64,000 bases of DNA from Sinorhizobium chiapasense. Lineage in GTDB: Bacteria; Pseudomonadota; Alphaproteobacteria; Rhizobiales; Rhizobiaceae. Shown here piece by piece: positions 35,297 to 43,822 of the stretch. Both the position numbers and the translations under genes were made by a program. Every line of letters starts with the position of its first letter. Position 1 is the stretch's first letter. Location: assembly GCF_036488675.1 (NCBI RefSeq), contig NZ_CP133148.1, positions 2,170,001 through 2,234,000 on the forward strand. Reading direction: 5' to 3'. The notes under the pieces were generated by a model. That model did not search any database. It saw only the letters and a list, made by a program, of their open reading frames with translations, and was not told where the DNA came from.

Positions 35297-37895
35297 TGTC
35301 GCAAGCCCGCTGATCAGTTGGGTTGCGCGTCTGCCGGTGCGCGTCCAGACCAAGCTCCTGATTGCGTTCCTGTCGATCGTCGGACTGCTGATCGTGCTCG
35401 GAGCGGTCGGGTTGCAGGTGTTGAGCGGGGTCAACGATCAGACAACCGAGCTGATCAAACTGCAGCGCAGGATCGCAGCCTATCGCCAGGTCCAGCACGA
35501 CACGACCAACCAGCTCTACAGCATCTCCACGGCACTTTTGCTGCAAGACGAGAGAATGCTGGATGCGGCGCTGCGCCAGCTCAGCCAGTTCGGTTACGAT
35601 CTCGACCGCATGGAGTTCGTCGCCACAAGCGAGGTGGGCGTGCTCGGTCAGGTACGGCTCGAGTATGACCGGTTTACAGCTGGCGTGATGCGCGTCGTGG
35701 AGCTCATCCGCTCCGGCCGCACAGAGGAAGCACGTAAAGTCCAGCTGAATGAGATCATGCCGTCGGCCGACCGGCTTGAACGGCTGACAAATCAGCTGGT
35801 CAACATGGCCGAAGCTGACATGGTGACGGCAATCGAGGTGACGGAGGGAGCCTACGATACCTCACGACTGGTCGTAGTGTCCTTTGCCGTCGGTAGCATC
35901 CTGTTGGCACTAGGCCTTGGCTACGTCATCTCCTGGTCGCTGGTCGACCCCGTCAAGAAGATCGAGGCGCGTTTGCGTCAGATCGCGGCCGGCGACTTTG
36001 CCCAACAGGTTGCGGTCGGCAACCGGGACGAGCTTGGTGCGCTCGCCGACAATGTCAACCAGACCTCAGCGCAACTCGGACGGCTGTACCTTGAAATCGA
36101 GACCCGCAACCGAGAGCTGACCGAAACGCTTGAACAGCAGATGGCGACGAGCGCGATTCTCCGCACGATCGCCGCTTCCCCGACCGACATTCAACCCGTC
36201 CTGAATGCCGTTGCCGAGAGCGCGGCAAAGCTCTGCGACGCTTACGACGCGGCCATCCTCCTGAAAGACGGTGAGTCACTGGCATGGAGGGCGCATTATG
36301 GCCCAATCCCGATTGACTTCGTCAAATGGCCGATCGGTCGCGACTGGGTTTCCGGTCGCGCCTTTGTTGACCGGAAGACCGTGCATGTAAGCGACCTTAC
36401 CGCCGCAGGCGATGATTTCCCTGCGGGCCGGCAAATGGCGATGCGGCTTGGCCATCGGACCACCCTTGCCACTCCGCTCCTGCGGGAAGAGGAAGCCATC
36501 GGAGCTCTGGTGATCCGGCGAGTCGAGGTTCGGCCATTCGACCGCAAGCAGATTGAACTGCTCACCACCTTCGCCGACCAGGCGGTGATCGCGATCGAGA
36601 ATGTGCGTCTGTTCCAGGAGGTCCAGGCGCGCACGGCCGAACTCGCGCGCTCCGTCGCCGAATTGGAAGCGCTCGGAGAAGTCACCAAGGCGGTCAATTC
36701 GACGCTTGATCTGGACACGGTATTGCAGACGATCGTAGCAAAGGCCGTGCAACTCTCGGATACGGATGCGGGTACTATCTATGTGTTCAGCAGCACCAGG
36801 CAACAGTTCCGACCGCGTGCAACTTATGGAATGAGCGACGAGCTCGTCGCCGCCATATCTGGACAGCCCATCTCCCTGAATGATCCAGGGATCGGTGATG
36901 CCGCACGGCGCCGCGAACCGGTGCAGGTGCCCGAACTCGGTGAAGGAACGCCGACACCCGTTCAAAAAATCATCCGCGACGCTGGATATCGCGGCGTCCT
37001 GATAGTTCCATTGCTGAGGCCCAACAAGATTGTTGGCGCTCTCGTCGTCAGGCGCCGCAAACCCGGAGAATTCGACGAGCGGGTTGTTCACCTGATGGAA
37101 ACCTTTGCCGCCCAGTCGGTGCTCGCCATTCAAAACGCCAAGCTGTTCCGCGAGATAGAGGAAAAGGGCCAGGAACTCGAGGCCGCTAGCCGTCACAAGT
37201 CTCAGTTCCTCGCGAATATGAGCCACGAGTTGAGGACGCCGCTCAACTCGGTTCTGGGCTTCACCGAGCTTCTGGTCGACGGCATTTACGGTGAGCTTCC
37301 GGACAGGGCAAAAGCGACGGTGGCGCGCGTGCAGGCCAACGGTCGCCATCTTCTGGGTCTCATTAACGACGTGCTGGATCTTTCGAAGATCGAATCCGGC
37401 CAGCTCACACTGACCTTTGAGGATTATTCCCTTGGGCAGATCGTTCGAACTACCGCCGCCGCGGTCGAACCGCTGGCGCGGGAAAAGGGCCTGGCGTTCA
37501 CTACGACAGTTGCGAACGACCTTCCGACCGGCCGCGGCGACGAGCGCCGTCTAACCCAGGTCCTGCTCAATATTGCCGGCAACGCTATCAAGTTCACGGA
37601 ATCGGGCTCTGTCGACATTCTGGCCAACGCAGCCGACGGCCACTTCGAGATCGTAGTGCGGGACACCGGCCCAGGCATCGAGCCTAAAGACCAGGCGCTC
37701 ATCTTCGAGGAATTCCAGCAGGTTGACAACAGCAGCACCCGGCAGAAGGGCGGCACGGGTCTCGGTCTGGCTATCTCGAAACGCTTTGTCGAAATGCACG
37801 GCGGAGCGATAACCGTGGAGTCGGTGCCCGGTTCCGGTGCGACGTTCCGAATGACGATACCAATCGATGCAGAGGAGCACGTTCAAGCGGCATGA
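35283..37895 (+). CDS. Membrane sensor histidine kinase with HAMP and two GAF domains
   Basis: 870 residues from ATG 35283, overlapping the SCO1-like gene by 14 bp; GTG 35262 is an alternative. TM1 ~24-46, a ~150-residue helical periplasmic domain, TM2 ~196-220, HAMP (~219-270, LVDPVKKIEARLRQIAAGDF), GAF1 ~310-450, GAF2 ~480-625, HisKA with phospho-acceptor H648 (ANMSHELRTPLNS) and HATPase with the N, G1 and G2 boxes (NIAGNAIKF, DTGPGIEP, GGTGLGLAISKR). Its periplasmic loop is the probable docking surface for the exported binding proteins (inference). Overlapped by the downstream regulator gene. Confidence 0.9.
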   Translation: MKPGSVASPLISWVARLPVRVQTKLLIAFLSIVGLLIVLGAVGLQVLSGVNDQTTELIKLQRRIAAYRQVQHDTTNQLYSISTALLLQDERMLDAALRQLSQFGYDLDRMEFVATSEVGVLGQVRLEYDRFTAGVMRVVELIRSGRTEEARKVQLNEIMPSADRLERLTNQLVNMAEADMVTAIEVTEGAYDTSRLVVVSFAVGSILLALGLGYVISWSLVDPVKKIEARLRQIAAGDFAQQVAVGNRDELGALADNVNQTSAQLGRLYLEIETRNRELTETLEQQMATSAILRTIAASPTDIQPVLNAVAESAAKLCDAYDAAILLKDGESLAWRAHYGPIPIDFVKWPIGRDWVSGRAFVDRKTVHVSDLTAAGDDFPAGRQMAMRLGHRTTLATPLLREEEAIGALVIRRVEVRPFDRKQIELLTTFADQAVIAIENVRLFQEVQARTAELARSVAELEALGEVTKAVNSTLDLDTVLQTIVAKAVQLSDTDAGTIYVFSSTRQQFRPRATYGMSDELVAAISGQPISLNDPGIGDAARRREPVQVPELGEGTPTPVQKIIRDAGYRGVLIVPLLRPNKIVGALVVRRRKPGEFDERVVHLMETFAAQSVLAIQNAKLFREIEEKGQELEAASRHKSQFLANMSHELRTPLNSVLGFTELLVDGIYGELPDRAKATVARVQANGRHLLGLINDVLDLSKIESGQLTLTFEDYSLGQIVRTTAAAVEPLAREKGLAFTTTVANDLPTGRGDERRLTQVLLNIAGNAIKFTESGSVDILANAADGHFEIVVRDTGPGIEPKDQALIFEEFQQVDNSSTRQKGGTGLGLAISKRFVEMHGGAITVESVPGSGATFRMTIPIDAEEHVQAA

Positions 37896-38257
37896 GCAAA
37901 CGAATCCTGATGGTGGAAGACACCGAAGACAATCGCCAGATCGTGCGCGATCTCATCGCGACCACCGAATATGAACTGATCGAGGCCGCGGATGGTGCCG
38001 CCGGCGTGGCGGCTGCGGCGGCGCAGAAGCCGGACTTGATCCTTATGGACATCCAGCTACCGGTGATGGACGGGTATGAAGCGACTCGCCACATCAAGTC
38101 CGACCCGGCGCTCCGGCATATTCCGATCATTGCCGTCACCTCCTACGCGTTGTCGGGGGATGAGGCGAAAGCCCTGGCTGCCGGATGTGACGGCTATATC
38201 GCCAAGCCGTTCAGCCCGCGCCAACTGCTGGCAAAGGTCCGGGAACTCCTGGCCTGA
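37892..38257 (+). CDS. CheY-like single-domain response regulator
   Basis: 121 residues; starts within an ATGA overlap with the kinase gene. Receiver signatures: VEDTEDN acidic pair, phospho-acceptor D53 (LILMDIQLPVMDG), Thr/Ser (AVTSYALSGDE) and K (IAKPF). There is no output domain, so it relays phosphate or allosterically controls a partner, in the manner of DivK-type regulators. Expected to be phosphorylated by the kinase at 35283. Confidence 0.92.
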   Translation: MSKRILMVEDTEDNRQIVRDLIATTEYELIEAADGAAGVAAAAAQKPDLILMDIQLPVMDGYEATRHIKSDPALRHIPIIAVTSYALSGDEAKALAAGCDGYIAKPFSPRQLLAKVRELLA

Positions 38258-38270
38258 GGGAGGCTGCGCC

Positions 38271-39416
38271 ATGCACGATCCGCCCCGCATTCTCGCCGTC
38301 GACGACACGCCGGAAAATCTCGAAATCCTCCGCATGCGCCTCGAGGTGAATGGCTACGAAGTGGTGACCGCCGCGGACGGCGAAGAGGGTCTTGCAAAAG
38401 CACGCGACCTCAAGCCCGATCTCATCCTTCTCGACATCATGATGCCGAAGCTGGACGGCATCAGCGCAGTGCGCCTGCTCAAGAAGGACATTTCGCTACG
38501 ATCGATTCCGGTCATTCTCGTGACTGCGAAAGCCGACACGCGAGATGTCGTCGAGGGATTGGACGCTGGCGGCGACGACTATCTGACCAAGCCGTTCGAG
38601 CATAAGGCGCTGCTGGCGCGCGTCCGATCGATGCTGCGACAGAAGGCGCTTCACGACACCGTCGAGGCCCAGGCGCGGAGCCTTCAGGACCAGGCGGCCC
38701 AACTGGCAGCATGGAACCAATCCCTGGAACAGAAAGTGGCGGAGCAGGTCACGGAGATCGAGCGGATGGCTCGGCTCCGACGGTATCTGCCTGCTCAGGT
38801 TGCCGATCTCATTGTTGCCGCCGGCAATGGCGACGCGCTTCTCCAAAGCCACCGCCGCGAGGTGACGGTCGTTTTCTGCGATCTGCGCGGCTTTACGGCA
38901 TTTGCCGAGACTGCCGAGCCTGAAGAGGTGATGACAGTTCTTGGCGAGTACCATTCCTGTCTCGGTGAACAAATCACCCGCCACGGAGGGACGTTGGAGC
39001 GGTTCGTGGGCGACGGCATTGTTGTGATTTTCAACGACCCCTTGCCCTGCGCAGGCCATACCGAGCGAGCTGTTTCAATGGCCGTGGCGATGCGTGACGC
39101 AATTGACGAGCATTCAGAGCGATGGCGCAAGCGGGGCTATTTGCTCGGTTTCGGAATCGGCATTGCGCGGGGTCATGCAACCATCGGAAAGATTGGCTTC
39201 GACCAGCGCTCGGATTATGCGGTCATCGGTACCGTCCCGAACCATGCGGCCCGATTGTGCGAGGAGGCCAGACCTCGTCAGATACTCGTCAGCCAACGGG
39301 TCTTCGGCGCCGTCGAGCCATTGGTCGAATCCAGCCCTGTTGGCGACTTGACTCTGAAGGGCTTCCACCGCCCGATGCCAGCCTACGAAATCGTTCGGTG
39401 GCTTGGACCGTCATGA
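38271..39416 (+). CDS. Response regulator with class III adenylate cyclase output
   Basis: 381 residues from ATG 38271 with GAGGGAGG upstream. Receiver 1-125 (phospho-acceptor D55, LILLDIMMPKLDG; KPF lysine), a coiled-coil linker ~128-170 (AQARSLQDQAAQLAAWNQSLEQKVAEQV), then the cyclase (VTVVFCDLRGFTAFAE, VGDGIVVIF, and Asn/Arg in YAVIGTVPNHAARL). The catalytic set is complete, so phosphorylation should switch cAMP (or cGMP) synthesis. This links the upstream sensor to second-messenger output. A ~65-bp fragment of this gene recurs at 41021-41086. Confidence 0.92.
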   Translation: MHDPPRILAVDDTPENLEILRMRLEVNGYEVVTAADGEEGLAKARDLKPDLILLDIMMPKLDGISAVRLLKKDISLRSIPVILVTAKADTRDVVEGLDAGGDDYLTKPFEHKALLARVRSMLRQKALHDTVEAQARSLQDQAAQLAAWNQSLEQKVAEQVTEIERMARLRRYLPAQVADLIVAAGNGDALLQSHRREVTVVFCDLRGFTAFAETAEPEEVMTVLGEYHSCLGEQITRHGGTLERFVGDGIVVIFNDPLPCAGHTERAVSMAVAMRDAIDEHSERWRKRGYLLGFGIGIARGHATIGKIGFDQRSDYAVIGTVPNHAARLCEEARPRQILVSQRVFGAVEPLVESSPVGDLTLKGFHRPMPAYEIVRWLGPS

Positions 39417-39530
39417 TGACGTTCATGAGCCCAGGCCGCTCACCTATCGGGGCATAAGTCGGATCGACCGACCACTGGCTGGTAGCTGCGGTCGTGCCTT
39501 CGGCACTGCCGCCGGCAAGGAGGCCCACCC

Positions 39531-39635
39531 ACAGCGCCGTGCGTCTTTTCAGACGCACAAAGGACGCTGTAGCACTTTGAATTGCTGCATGTTTTTGTCC
39601 TTAAATCAGCTACGATCTAAGGAAACATGCAGTAG
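39531..39635. repeat. RIME-like element (full copy)
   Basis: ACAGCGCCGTGCGTC...GACGCACAAAGGACGCTGT, the linker AGCACTTTGAATTGC, then TGCATGTTTTTGTCCTTAAATC...GATCTAAGGAAACATGCAGTAG. It lies between the convergent cyclase regulator and binding-protein paralogue 4. Confidence 0.85.
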
Positions 39636-39655
39636 CGGCAGAGCACGACGAACTC

Positions 39656-40675
39656 CTATCCCTTCAACTCCCTCTTCAGTTCGTTGAGGAAACGCCAGTC
39701 GGTGCCCTCAGCCAGGAGCTTCTGGGGTGTGCTCTTGAGCATCCCGACTTCGTGGAGGCGCAGGGCGTAGAAGCGCAGGGTGTCCTCAGCGCTATACTCA
39801 CGCCACTGATAGGGAAGCGCCTTCACGACCTGGAGGGCATGGTCATAGCGCTTAGTATAGCCCTGGTCCACCATGAACTGTGCGGATTGCTCGGGCTCGC
39901 TGGCGCAGAAATCCGCCGCTTTCAAGATGGCGCGGAGGGCGCGTTTGGTGGCCACCGGATTCGTGCGGACGAACTCCCGGTTCCCAGCCAGCATGCAGCA
40001 GAAGTATTGCGACCAGGGCCGGTCCACGATGCTGCTAATCACCACATGGCCGATCCGCTGCTCCCGCATCTCCTGCGGTTCGGGGGGAAAGCCTAGGTAG
40101 GCATCGATCTTCCCCTCGCTTAGGAGCCGGATGGACTCCGGTCCCGGATACGTGACGAAGTGTATGTCTTTGTGGAGGTCCAGGCCCACATAAGCCGTGA
40201 TCGTGGCGAGAAAGACGAATCGGCTGGAATCCAGCGTTGGTACGGCCACGGTCTTCCCCTTGAGGTCGCGGATCGCCTGGACGCGATCGGTCCCGAACAG
40301 CTCAAAGCAGCCGACGTGGAGTCCTGCTAGGATGACGATGGGATCCCCCGCCTCCAGGCGGAGAAGAAGCGGGGCGGCGAAATGCCCATTGATGTCGGCT
40401 TCACCGGAGGCGAGGGCCGGCGCGATGTCTGCGGTCCCCCCTCTTTGGAGGTACTGCACATCGGTGAACCCTTCGCTGCGCAGCAGCTCTTCGGCTACAT
40501 ACTGGGGAGCCTGACAGATGCTGGGGATCTTGACGAGCCGGATCCGCGTCGTCTCAGGCGGTGGCTCCGCAGCGGCTCGCCTGGGGTACCAGCCCAGGAG
40601 CCCCGCAGTCCCCGCCAGCGTCATCCCACTCAGGAACCTCCGTCTGCTGAACCGTCCAGGGTATAGGGTATGCAT
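39656..40675 (-). CDS. Tat-exported NMT1/THI5-like periplasmic binding protein, paralogue 4
   Basis: 339 residues with GGAGGGACCC before ATG 40675. Tat signal GRFSRRRFLSGMTLAGTAGLLGWYPRRAAA. All shared cysteines are kept: IPSICQAPQYVAEELL, GLHVGCFELFG, RPWSQYFCCMLAGN, ADFCASEP; the loop is FPPEPQEMREQRIGHVV. It is inverted relative to the other four and convergent on the sensory genes. Codon choice seems richer in AGG, GGG and CCC than in the neighbours, suggesting a separate origin (impression, not measured). Confidence 0.82.
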   Translation of the reverse strand: MHTLYPGRFSRRRFLSGMTLAGTAGLLGWYPRRAAAEPPPETTRIRLVKIPSICQAPQYVAEELLRSEGFTDVQYLQRGGTADIAPALASGEADINGHFAAPLLLRLEAGDPIVILAGLHVGCFELFGTDRVQAIRDLKGKTVAVPTLDSSRFVFLATITAYVGLDLHKDIHFVTYPGPESIRLLSEGKIDAYLGFPPEPQEMREQRIGHVVISSIVDRPWSQYFCCMLAGNREFVRTNPVATKRALRAILKAADFCASEPEQSAQFMVDQGYTKRYDHALQVVKALPYQWREYSAEDTLRFYALRLHEVGMLKSTPQKLLAEGTDWRFLNELKRELKG

Positions 40676-41020
40676 GGGTCCCTCCCTTCCAAATGCTGGT
40701 CAGCGTGGCACCGAGAACGTACCCATGGACGCCTCTGACCTTGCAGAACGGGTACAGCCTCAAGCGGTTTAAATGCATGGCGAATGATAACACATAGTGC
40801 CGCGGATTGGCGCGCGAGCTTGAAGCCTGCGGCTCGGTGCACGGAAGCGAAACAACGCTATCTCCGCGCCATCGAGATAGCTCGCGAGCGGTGGAGGCGC
40901 GATCGCTCGCACCGCGAGCGGCTCGCTACCGCCGACCTACACCCGCTTGTCGGGACACGATAATCGCTCTCGCGCGGAGTTCACCGTTGGACCGAAGGCG
41001 GGCGCCGGCCACACCGAAGT

Positions 41021-41086
41021 GCTCTTTCGATGGCCGTGGCGATGCGTGATGCAATTGACGAGCATTCAGGGCAATGGCGCAAGCCG
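41021..41086 (+). pseudogene. Fragment of the receiver-cyclase gene
   Basis: The core ATGGCCGTGGCGATGCGTGA.. (41030-41086) matches 39078-39134 of the receiver-cyclase gene with 4 differences in 57 bp, and weaker similarity extends upstream through GGCCACACCGA. It encodes the MAVAMRDAIDEHS segment of the cyclase, but the surrounding frame is broken. It is a remnant of a second copy or of a local duplication. Confidence 0.75.
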
Positions 41087-41123
41087 TGATCAGAATGTAA
41101 ACGCCATAGCCGCCGTTTTCAGG

Positions 41124-41170
41124 TTAAGTACACATAACAAATTAAGTGTACATTCTCAAATTAAGTACAC
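41124..41170. repeat. Three TTAAGT(A/G)(C/T)AC repeats at 18-19 bp spacing
   Basis: TTAAGTACAC at 41124-41133 and 41161-41170, and TTAAGTGTAC at 41142-41151. Multiple short terminal repeats of this kind occur at ends of IS21-family elements, so this may be a relic IS end; it could also be a regulatory array about 280 bp before paralogue 5. Confidence 0.45.
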
Positions 41171-41451
41171 GTATAACTTTTAGAAATCGTTGGAGTCATG
41201 CTCTGGATTGACTGCCAAGCAACATGCAGGACTGTTCGCAGTAACTTGCAACGTTCGTCCGAACTCAGAAAGTGGACCATGGCCGGTGAGTAATCAATGC
41301 TTACGTCTTCAAAAATGGCCACGAAAGTGCTTAAATAATTGAGATCGCGTGCACGGATAAGTCTCTTGCACGCGACCGGCGAATGCAGGGGCGTTCTTGT
41401 GAGGGCCGTCCGAAGAATCGCAGAGTCTGTCCCCACACGAAAGGGGGGACA

Positions 41452-42456
41452 ATGTCGGGTATCATACTAGATAGACGACGCTTCATGGCATCTGCGGCCG
41501 CCGCCGCTGCCGTCGGGCTGATCGGCGGGCCGGGCTTCGCCGATGAGGGGCCGCCCGAGACCACGACAATCCGGCTCGCCTATTACTCGAACATCTGCCT
41601 CGCGCCGACTTTGGTGGCCAGGGAACTACTACGCGCGGAGGGGTTCAAGGAAATCCAGTACGTGCGGACCTCCGAGTCCTTTACGGTCCCACAACTCGTG
41701 GCCCGTGGCGACGTGCATTTCGCCAGCACGTTCGCGGGAACGCTGGCTTACTACCTGGACAGCGGTTTGCCGATCACAGCGTTGGCCGGTATCCATTCTG
41801 GCTGCTATGAACTATTCGCTCATGAACCTGTCCGGACCATTAGCGACTTGCGCGGCAGGAGTGTGGCCATCCAGGAGCTGAACTCTGACGGGCACCACTA
41901 TCTGGCGATCATGGCTGCGTATGTCGGGCTTGACCCGCAAAGGGATTTCACCTGGGTCACGAGCCCCGAGGGCAACCCAATGAAGCTCTTCGCCGAGGAG
42001 AAGGTCGATGCTTTCCTCGCATTCCCACCGGAACCTCAGGAACTGAGAGCCCGCAAGCTCGGTCGAGTGATCATCAGCACGCTCCGGGACAAGCCATGGT
42101 CACAGTATCTTTGCTGCGCGCTCTATGGCGGCAGGGATTTCGTTCAGAGCCATCCCATCGCCACCAAACGCTATTTGCGCGCCCTCCTCAAGGCTGCTGA
42201 TTACTGCGCCGAGGAGCCGAGGCTCGTCGCACGGCAGCTTGCCGGCATGGGGTTCTCTCGTTTCGACTACGCGCTGCAGACGCTCAGTGAGATCCAGTAC
42301 CGGGGTTGGCGCGAGTACGACCCCGAGGACACGATGCGCTTCTACGCGCTCCGGTTGCACGAGGCTGGCATGATCAAATCCGAGCCGAAGCGGCTCATCG
42401 CTGAGGGCACTGACTGGCGGTTCCTTGACGAGCTCAAGCGAGAGTTGAAGGGGTGA
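41452..42456 (+). CDS. Tat-exported NMT1/THI5-like periplasmic binding protein, paralogue 5
   Basis: 334 residues from ATG 41452 after AAAGGGGGGAC; a longer reading from 41383 lacks a leader. Tat signal LDRRRFMASAAAAAAVGLIGGPGFA. Shared cysteines: YSNICLAPTLVARELL, GIHSGCYEL, KPWSQYLCCALYG, ADYCAEEP; loop FPPEPQELRARKLGRVI; tail WREYDPEDTMRFYALRLHEAGMIKS. It is followed by the exported metallo-beta-lactamase-fold gene 146 bp downstream in the same orientation. Confidence 0.82.
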   Translation: MSGIILDRRRFMASAAAAAAVGLIGGPGFADEGPPETTTIRLAYYSNICLAPTLVARELLRAEGFKEIQYVRTSESFTVPQLVARGDVHFASTFAGTLAYYLDSGLPITALAGIHSGCYELFAHEPVRTISDLRGRSVAIQELNSDGHHYLAIMAAYVGLDPQRDFTWVTSPEGNPMKLFAEEKVDAFLAFPPEPQELRARKLGRVIISTLRDKPWSQYLCCALYGGRDFVQSHPIATKRYLRALLKAADYCAEEPRLVARQLAGMGFSRFDYALQTLSEIQYRGWREYDPEDTMRFYALRLHEAGMIKSEPKRLIAEGTDWRFLDELKRELKG

Positions 42457-42602
42457 GCGCTGCAGCCCCGCGCCTTCCTATCGCGGAATTTCGCGTACCG
42501 GAGCGATACCTGCCCAGATTAATGCGTTGAGAGCTCCTCGTGACCTGAATCGCTTGGATGCACACCGCTCTTCGGATGCAGTCATGGAGGAGGTTTGGCG
42601 TG

Positions 42603-43745
42603 ATGACCAACGACCAGGACGGCACAGTCGTGCATCGGCGGGATGTGGTTTGCGGTGGCGGCGCGGTCATGTTCAATGCACTGTTGGTTTCATTGCTCGG
42701 CGACGCGAGACCAACATGGGCGCAGGGAATCAACGGCCCGATTCCGGAAGTCGACCGCGTAGCGGTCCGGGTTGTTGTCGACAGCTACCAGGTCGCAGTC
42801 GCGCCGAGCCTGAAGGCCGACAGCGTCGAAATTCAGCGCTTTGGATGGCCTCTAAGCGATCAGCCGCCGCAGAACGCGATCATCAGCGAATTCGGCCTGT
42901 CTTTGCACGCGGAATCGCAGCGCGGTAGCGAAGTCCGAAATGTGCTCGTGGACTTCGGCTTCACGTCCGAGGCCCTGGTCAACAATTCAAAGCTGTTAGG
43001 CGTTGATCCTGCCGCTCTCGACGCCCTGGTGTTGAGCCACGGCCACTACGACCACTTCGGCGGGCTCGTCGGCTTCGTGCACCAGAACAGGGGGAAGCTG
43101 AAACCGAAACTGCCGCTCTATGTAGGCGGCGAAGAGTGCTTCTGTGCCCGCAGGTGGACCGCGCCACCCTTGAAAGGCAACTTCGGCGTTCTCGACCGTA
43201 AAGCGCTTGCGGGGGCGGACGTGACGGTGATCTTCGCCGAAGTCCCGACCCTTGTCGCCGACCATGCCTTTACCACTGGTCAAATCAACCTCGCGAGTTT
43301 CGAAAGAGTGCTGTCGCCGAGCGCCATGAAGATCGGCGTGCAGACCGGCATCGGGTGCTATCCGGAACAGTTCAGCGAAGCCGAGCGTCAGCAGGGCGTC
43401 ATCCCCGACCAGTTCCGCCACGAACTGGCGACGGGCTTCAACCTGAGGGGTCGCGGCCTAGTCGTGTTGACCTCGTGCAGTCATCGCGGGGTCGTCAATG
43501 CGATCAAGCGCGCCCAGGCGGTCTCGGGCATCAGCAAGGTCCACGCTGTGATTGGCGGCTTCCACCTTGCACCCCACCCGGTGGAGTACGTGCGCCAAAG
43601 CGTTGCCGCTCTGAAGGAGATCGATCCAGACTACGTGATCCCCCTGCACTGTACCGGCGAACCCTTCTACGAGATATTTAAGGCTGAGATGCCAGAAAAA
43701 ATGCTGCGGTCGTTCACGGGAACCCGCTTCGTCTTCAATGCCTAG
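42603..43745 (+). CDS. Metallo-beta-lactamase-fold hydrolase (dihydropterin-type, COG1237-like), probably exported
   Basis: 380 residues from ATG 42603, placed after GGAGGAGG; ATG 42558 is an alternative. The N-terminus resembles a Tat signal (HRRDVVCGGGAVMFNALLVSLLGDARPTWAQG). Metal motif LSHGHYDHFGGL, later CSHRGVVN and VIGGFHLA, and a C-terminal HCTGEPFYE. This pattern fits the family annotated as 7,8-dihydropterin-6-yl-methyl-4-(beta-D-ribofuranosyl)aminobenzene-5'-phosphate synthase-like. The true substrate is unknown; it may process the ligand that the binding proteins recognise (inference). Confidence 0.8.
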   Translation: MTNDQDGTVVHRRDVVCGGGAVMFNALLVSLLGDARPTWAQGINGPIPEVDRVAVRVVVDSYQVAVAPSLKADSVEIQRFGWPLSDQPPQNAIISEFGLSLHAESQRGSEVRNVLVDFGFTSEALVNNSKLLGVDPAALDALVLSHGHYDHFGGLVGFVHQNRGKLKPKLPLYVGGEECFCARRWTAPPLKGNFGVLDRKALAGADVTVIFAEVPTLVADHAFTTGQINLASFERVLSPSAMKIGVQTGIGCYPEQFSEAERQQGVIPDQFRHELATGFNLRGRGLVVLTSCSHRGVVNAIKRAQAVSGISKVHAVIGGFHLAPHPVEYVRQSVAALKEIDPDYVIPLHCTGEPFYEIFKAEMPEKMLRSFTGTRFVFNA

Positions 43746-43822
43746 CGCTGGCCGGACAAATCCGTCCGCTCGTGCCCAGGCATGGCCGCGGCGCATATTG
43801 GGACACGGAATTGGGATGGCGG

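Larger units (their letters stand above)
40676..41451. other. 776-bp gap with gene fragments and repeats, upstream of paralogues 4 and 5
   Basis: No intact gene. It holds a decayed cyclase fragment (41021-41086), a triplicated TTAAGT-type repeat (41124-41170) and a stretch shared with the gap at 31.3 kb. A 91-codon minus-strand frame (41161-41436) has only a GTG start, no ribosome binding site and no recognisable homologue, so I do not call it. Confidence 0.5.

Noticed and set aside
41161..41436. 91-codon minus-strand frame upstream of paralogue 5
   Set aside because: GTG start, no ribosome binding site, no domain, and it overlaps the TTAAGT repeats.
31609..42456. A normal ABC importer operon
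   Set aside because: No ATP-binding (Walker A/signature) or permease (EAA-loop) gene occurs between 29 and 44 kb or elsewhere in the window.
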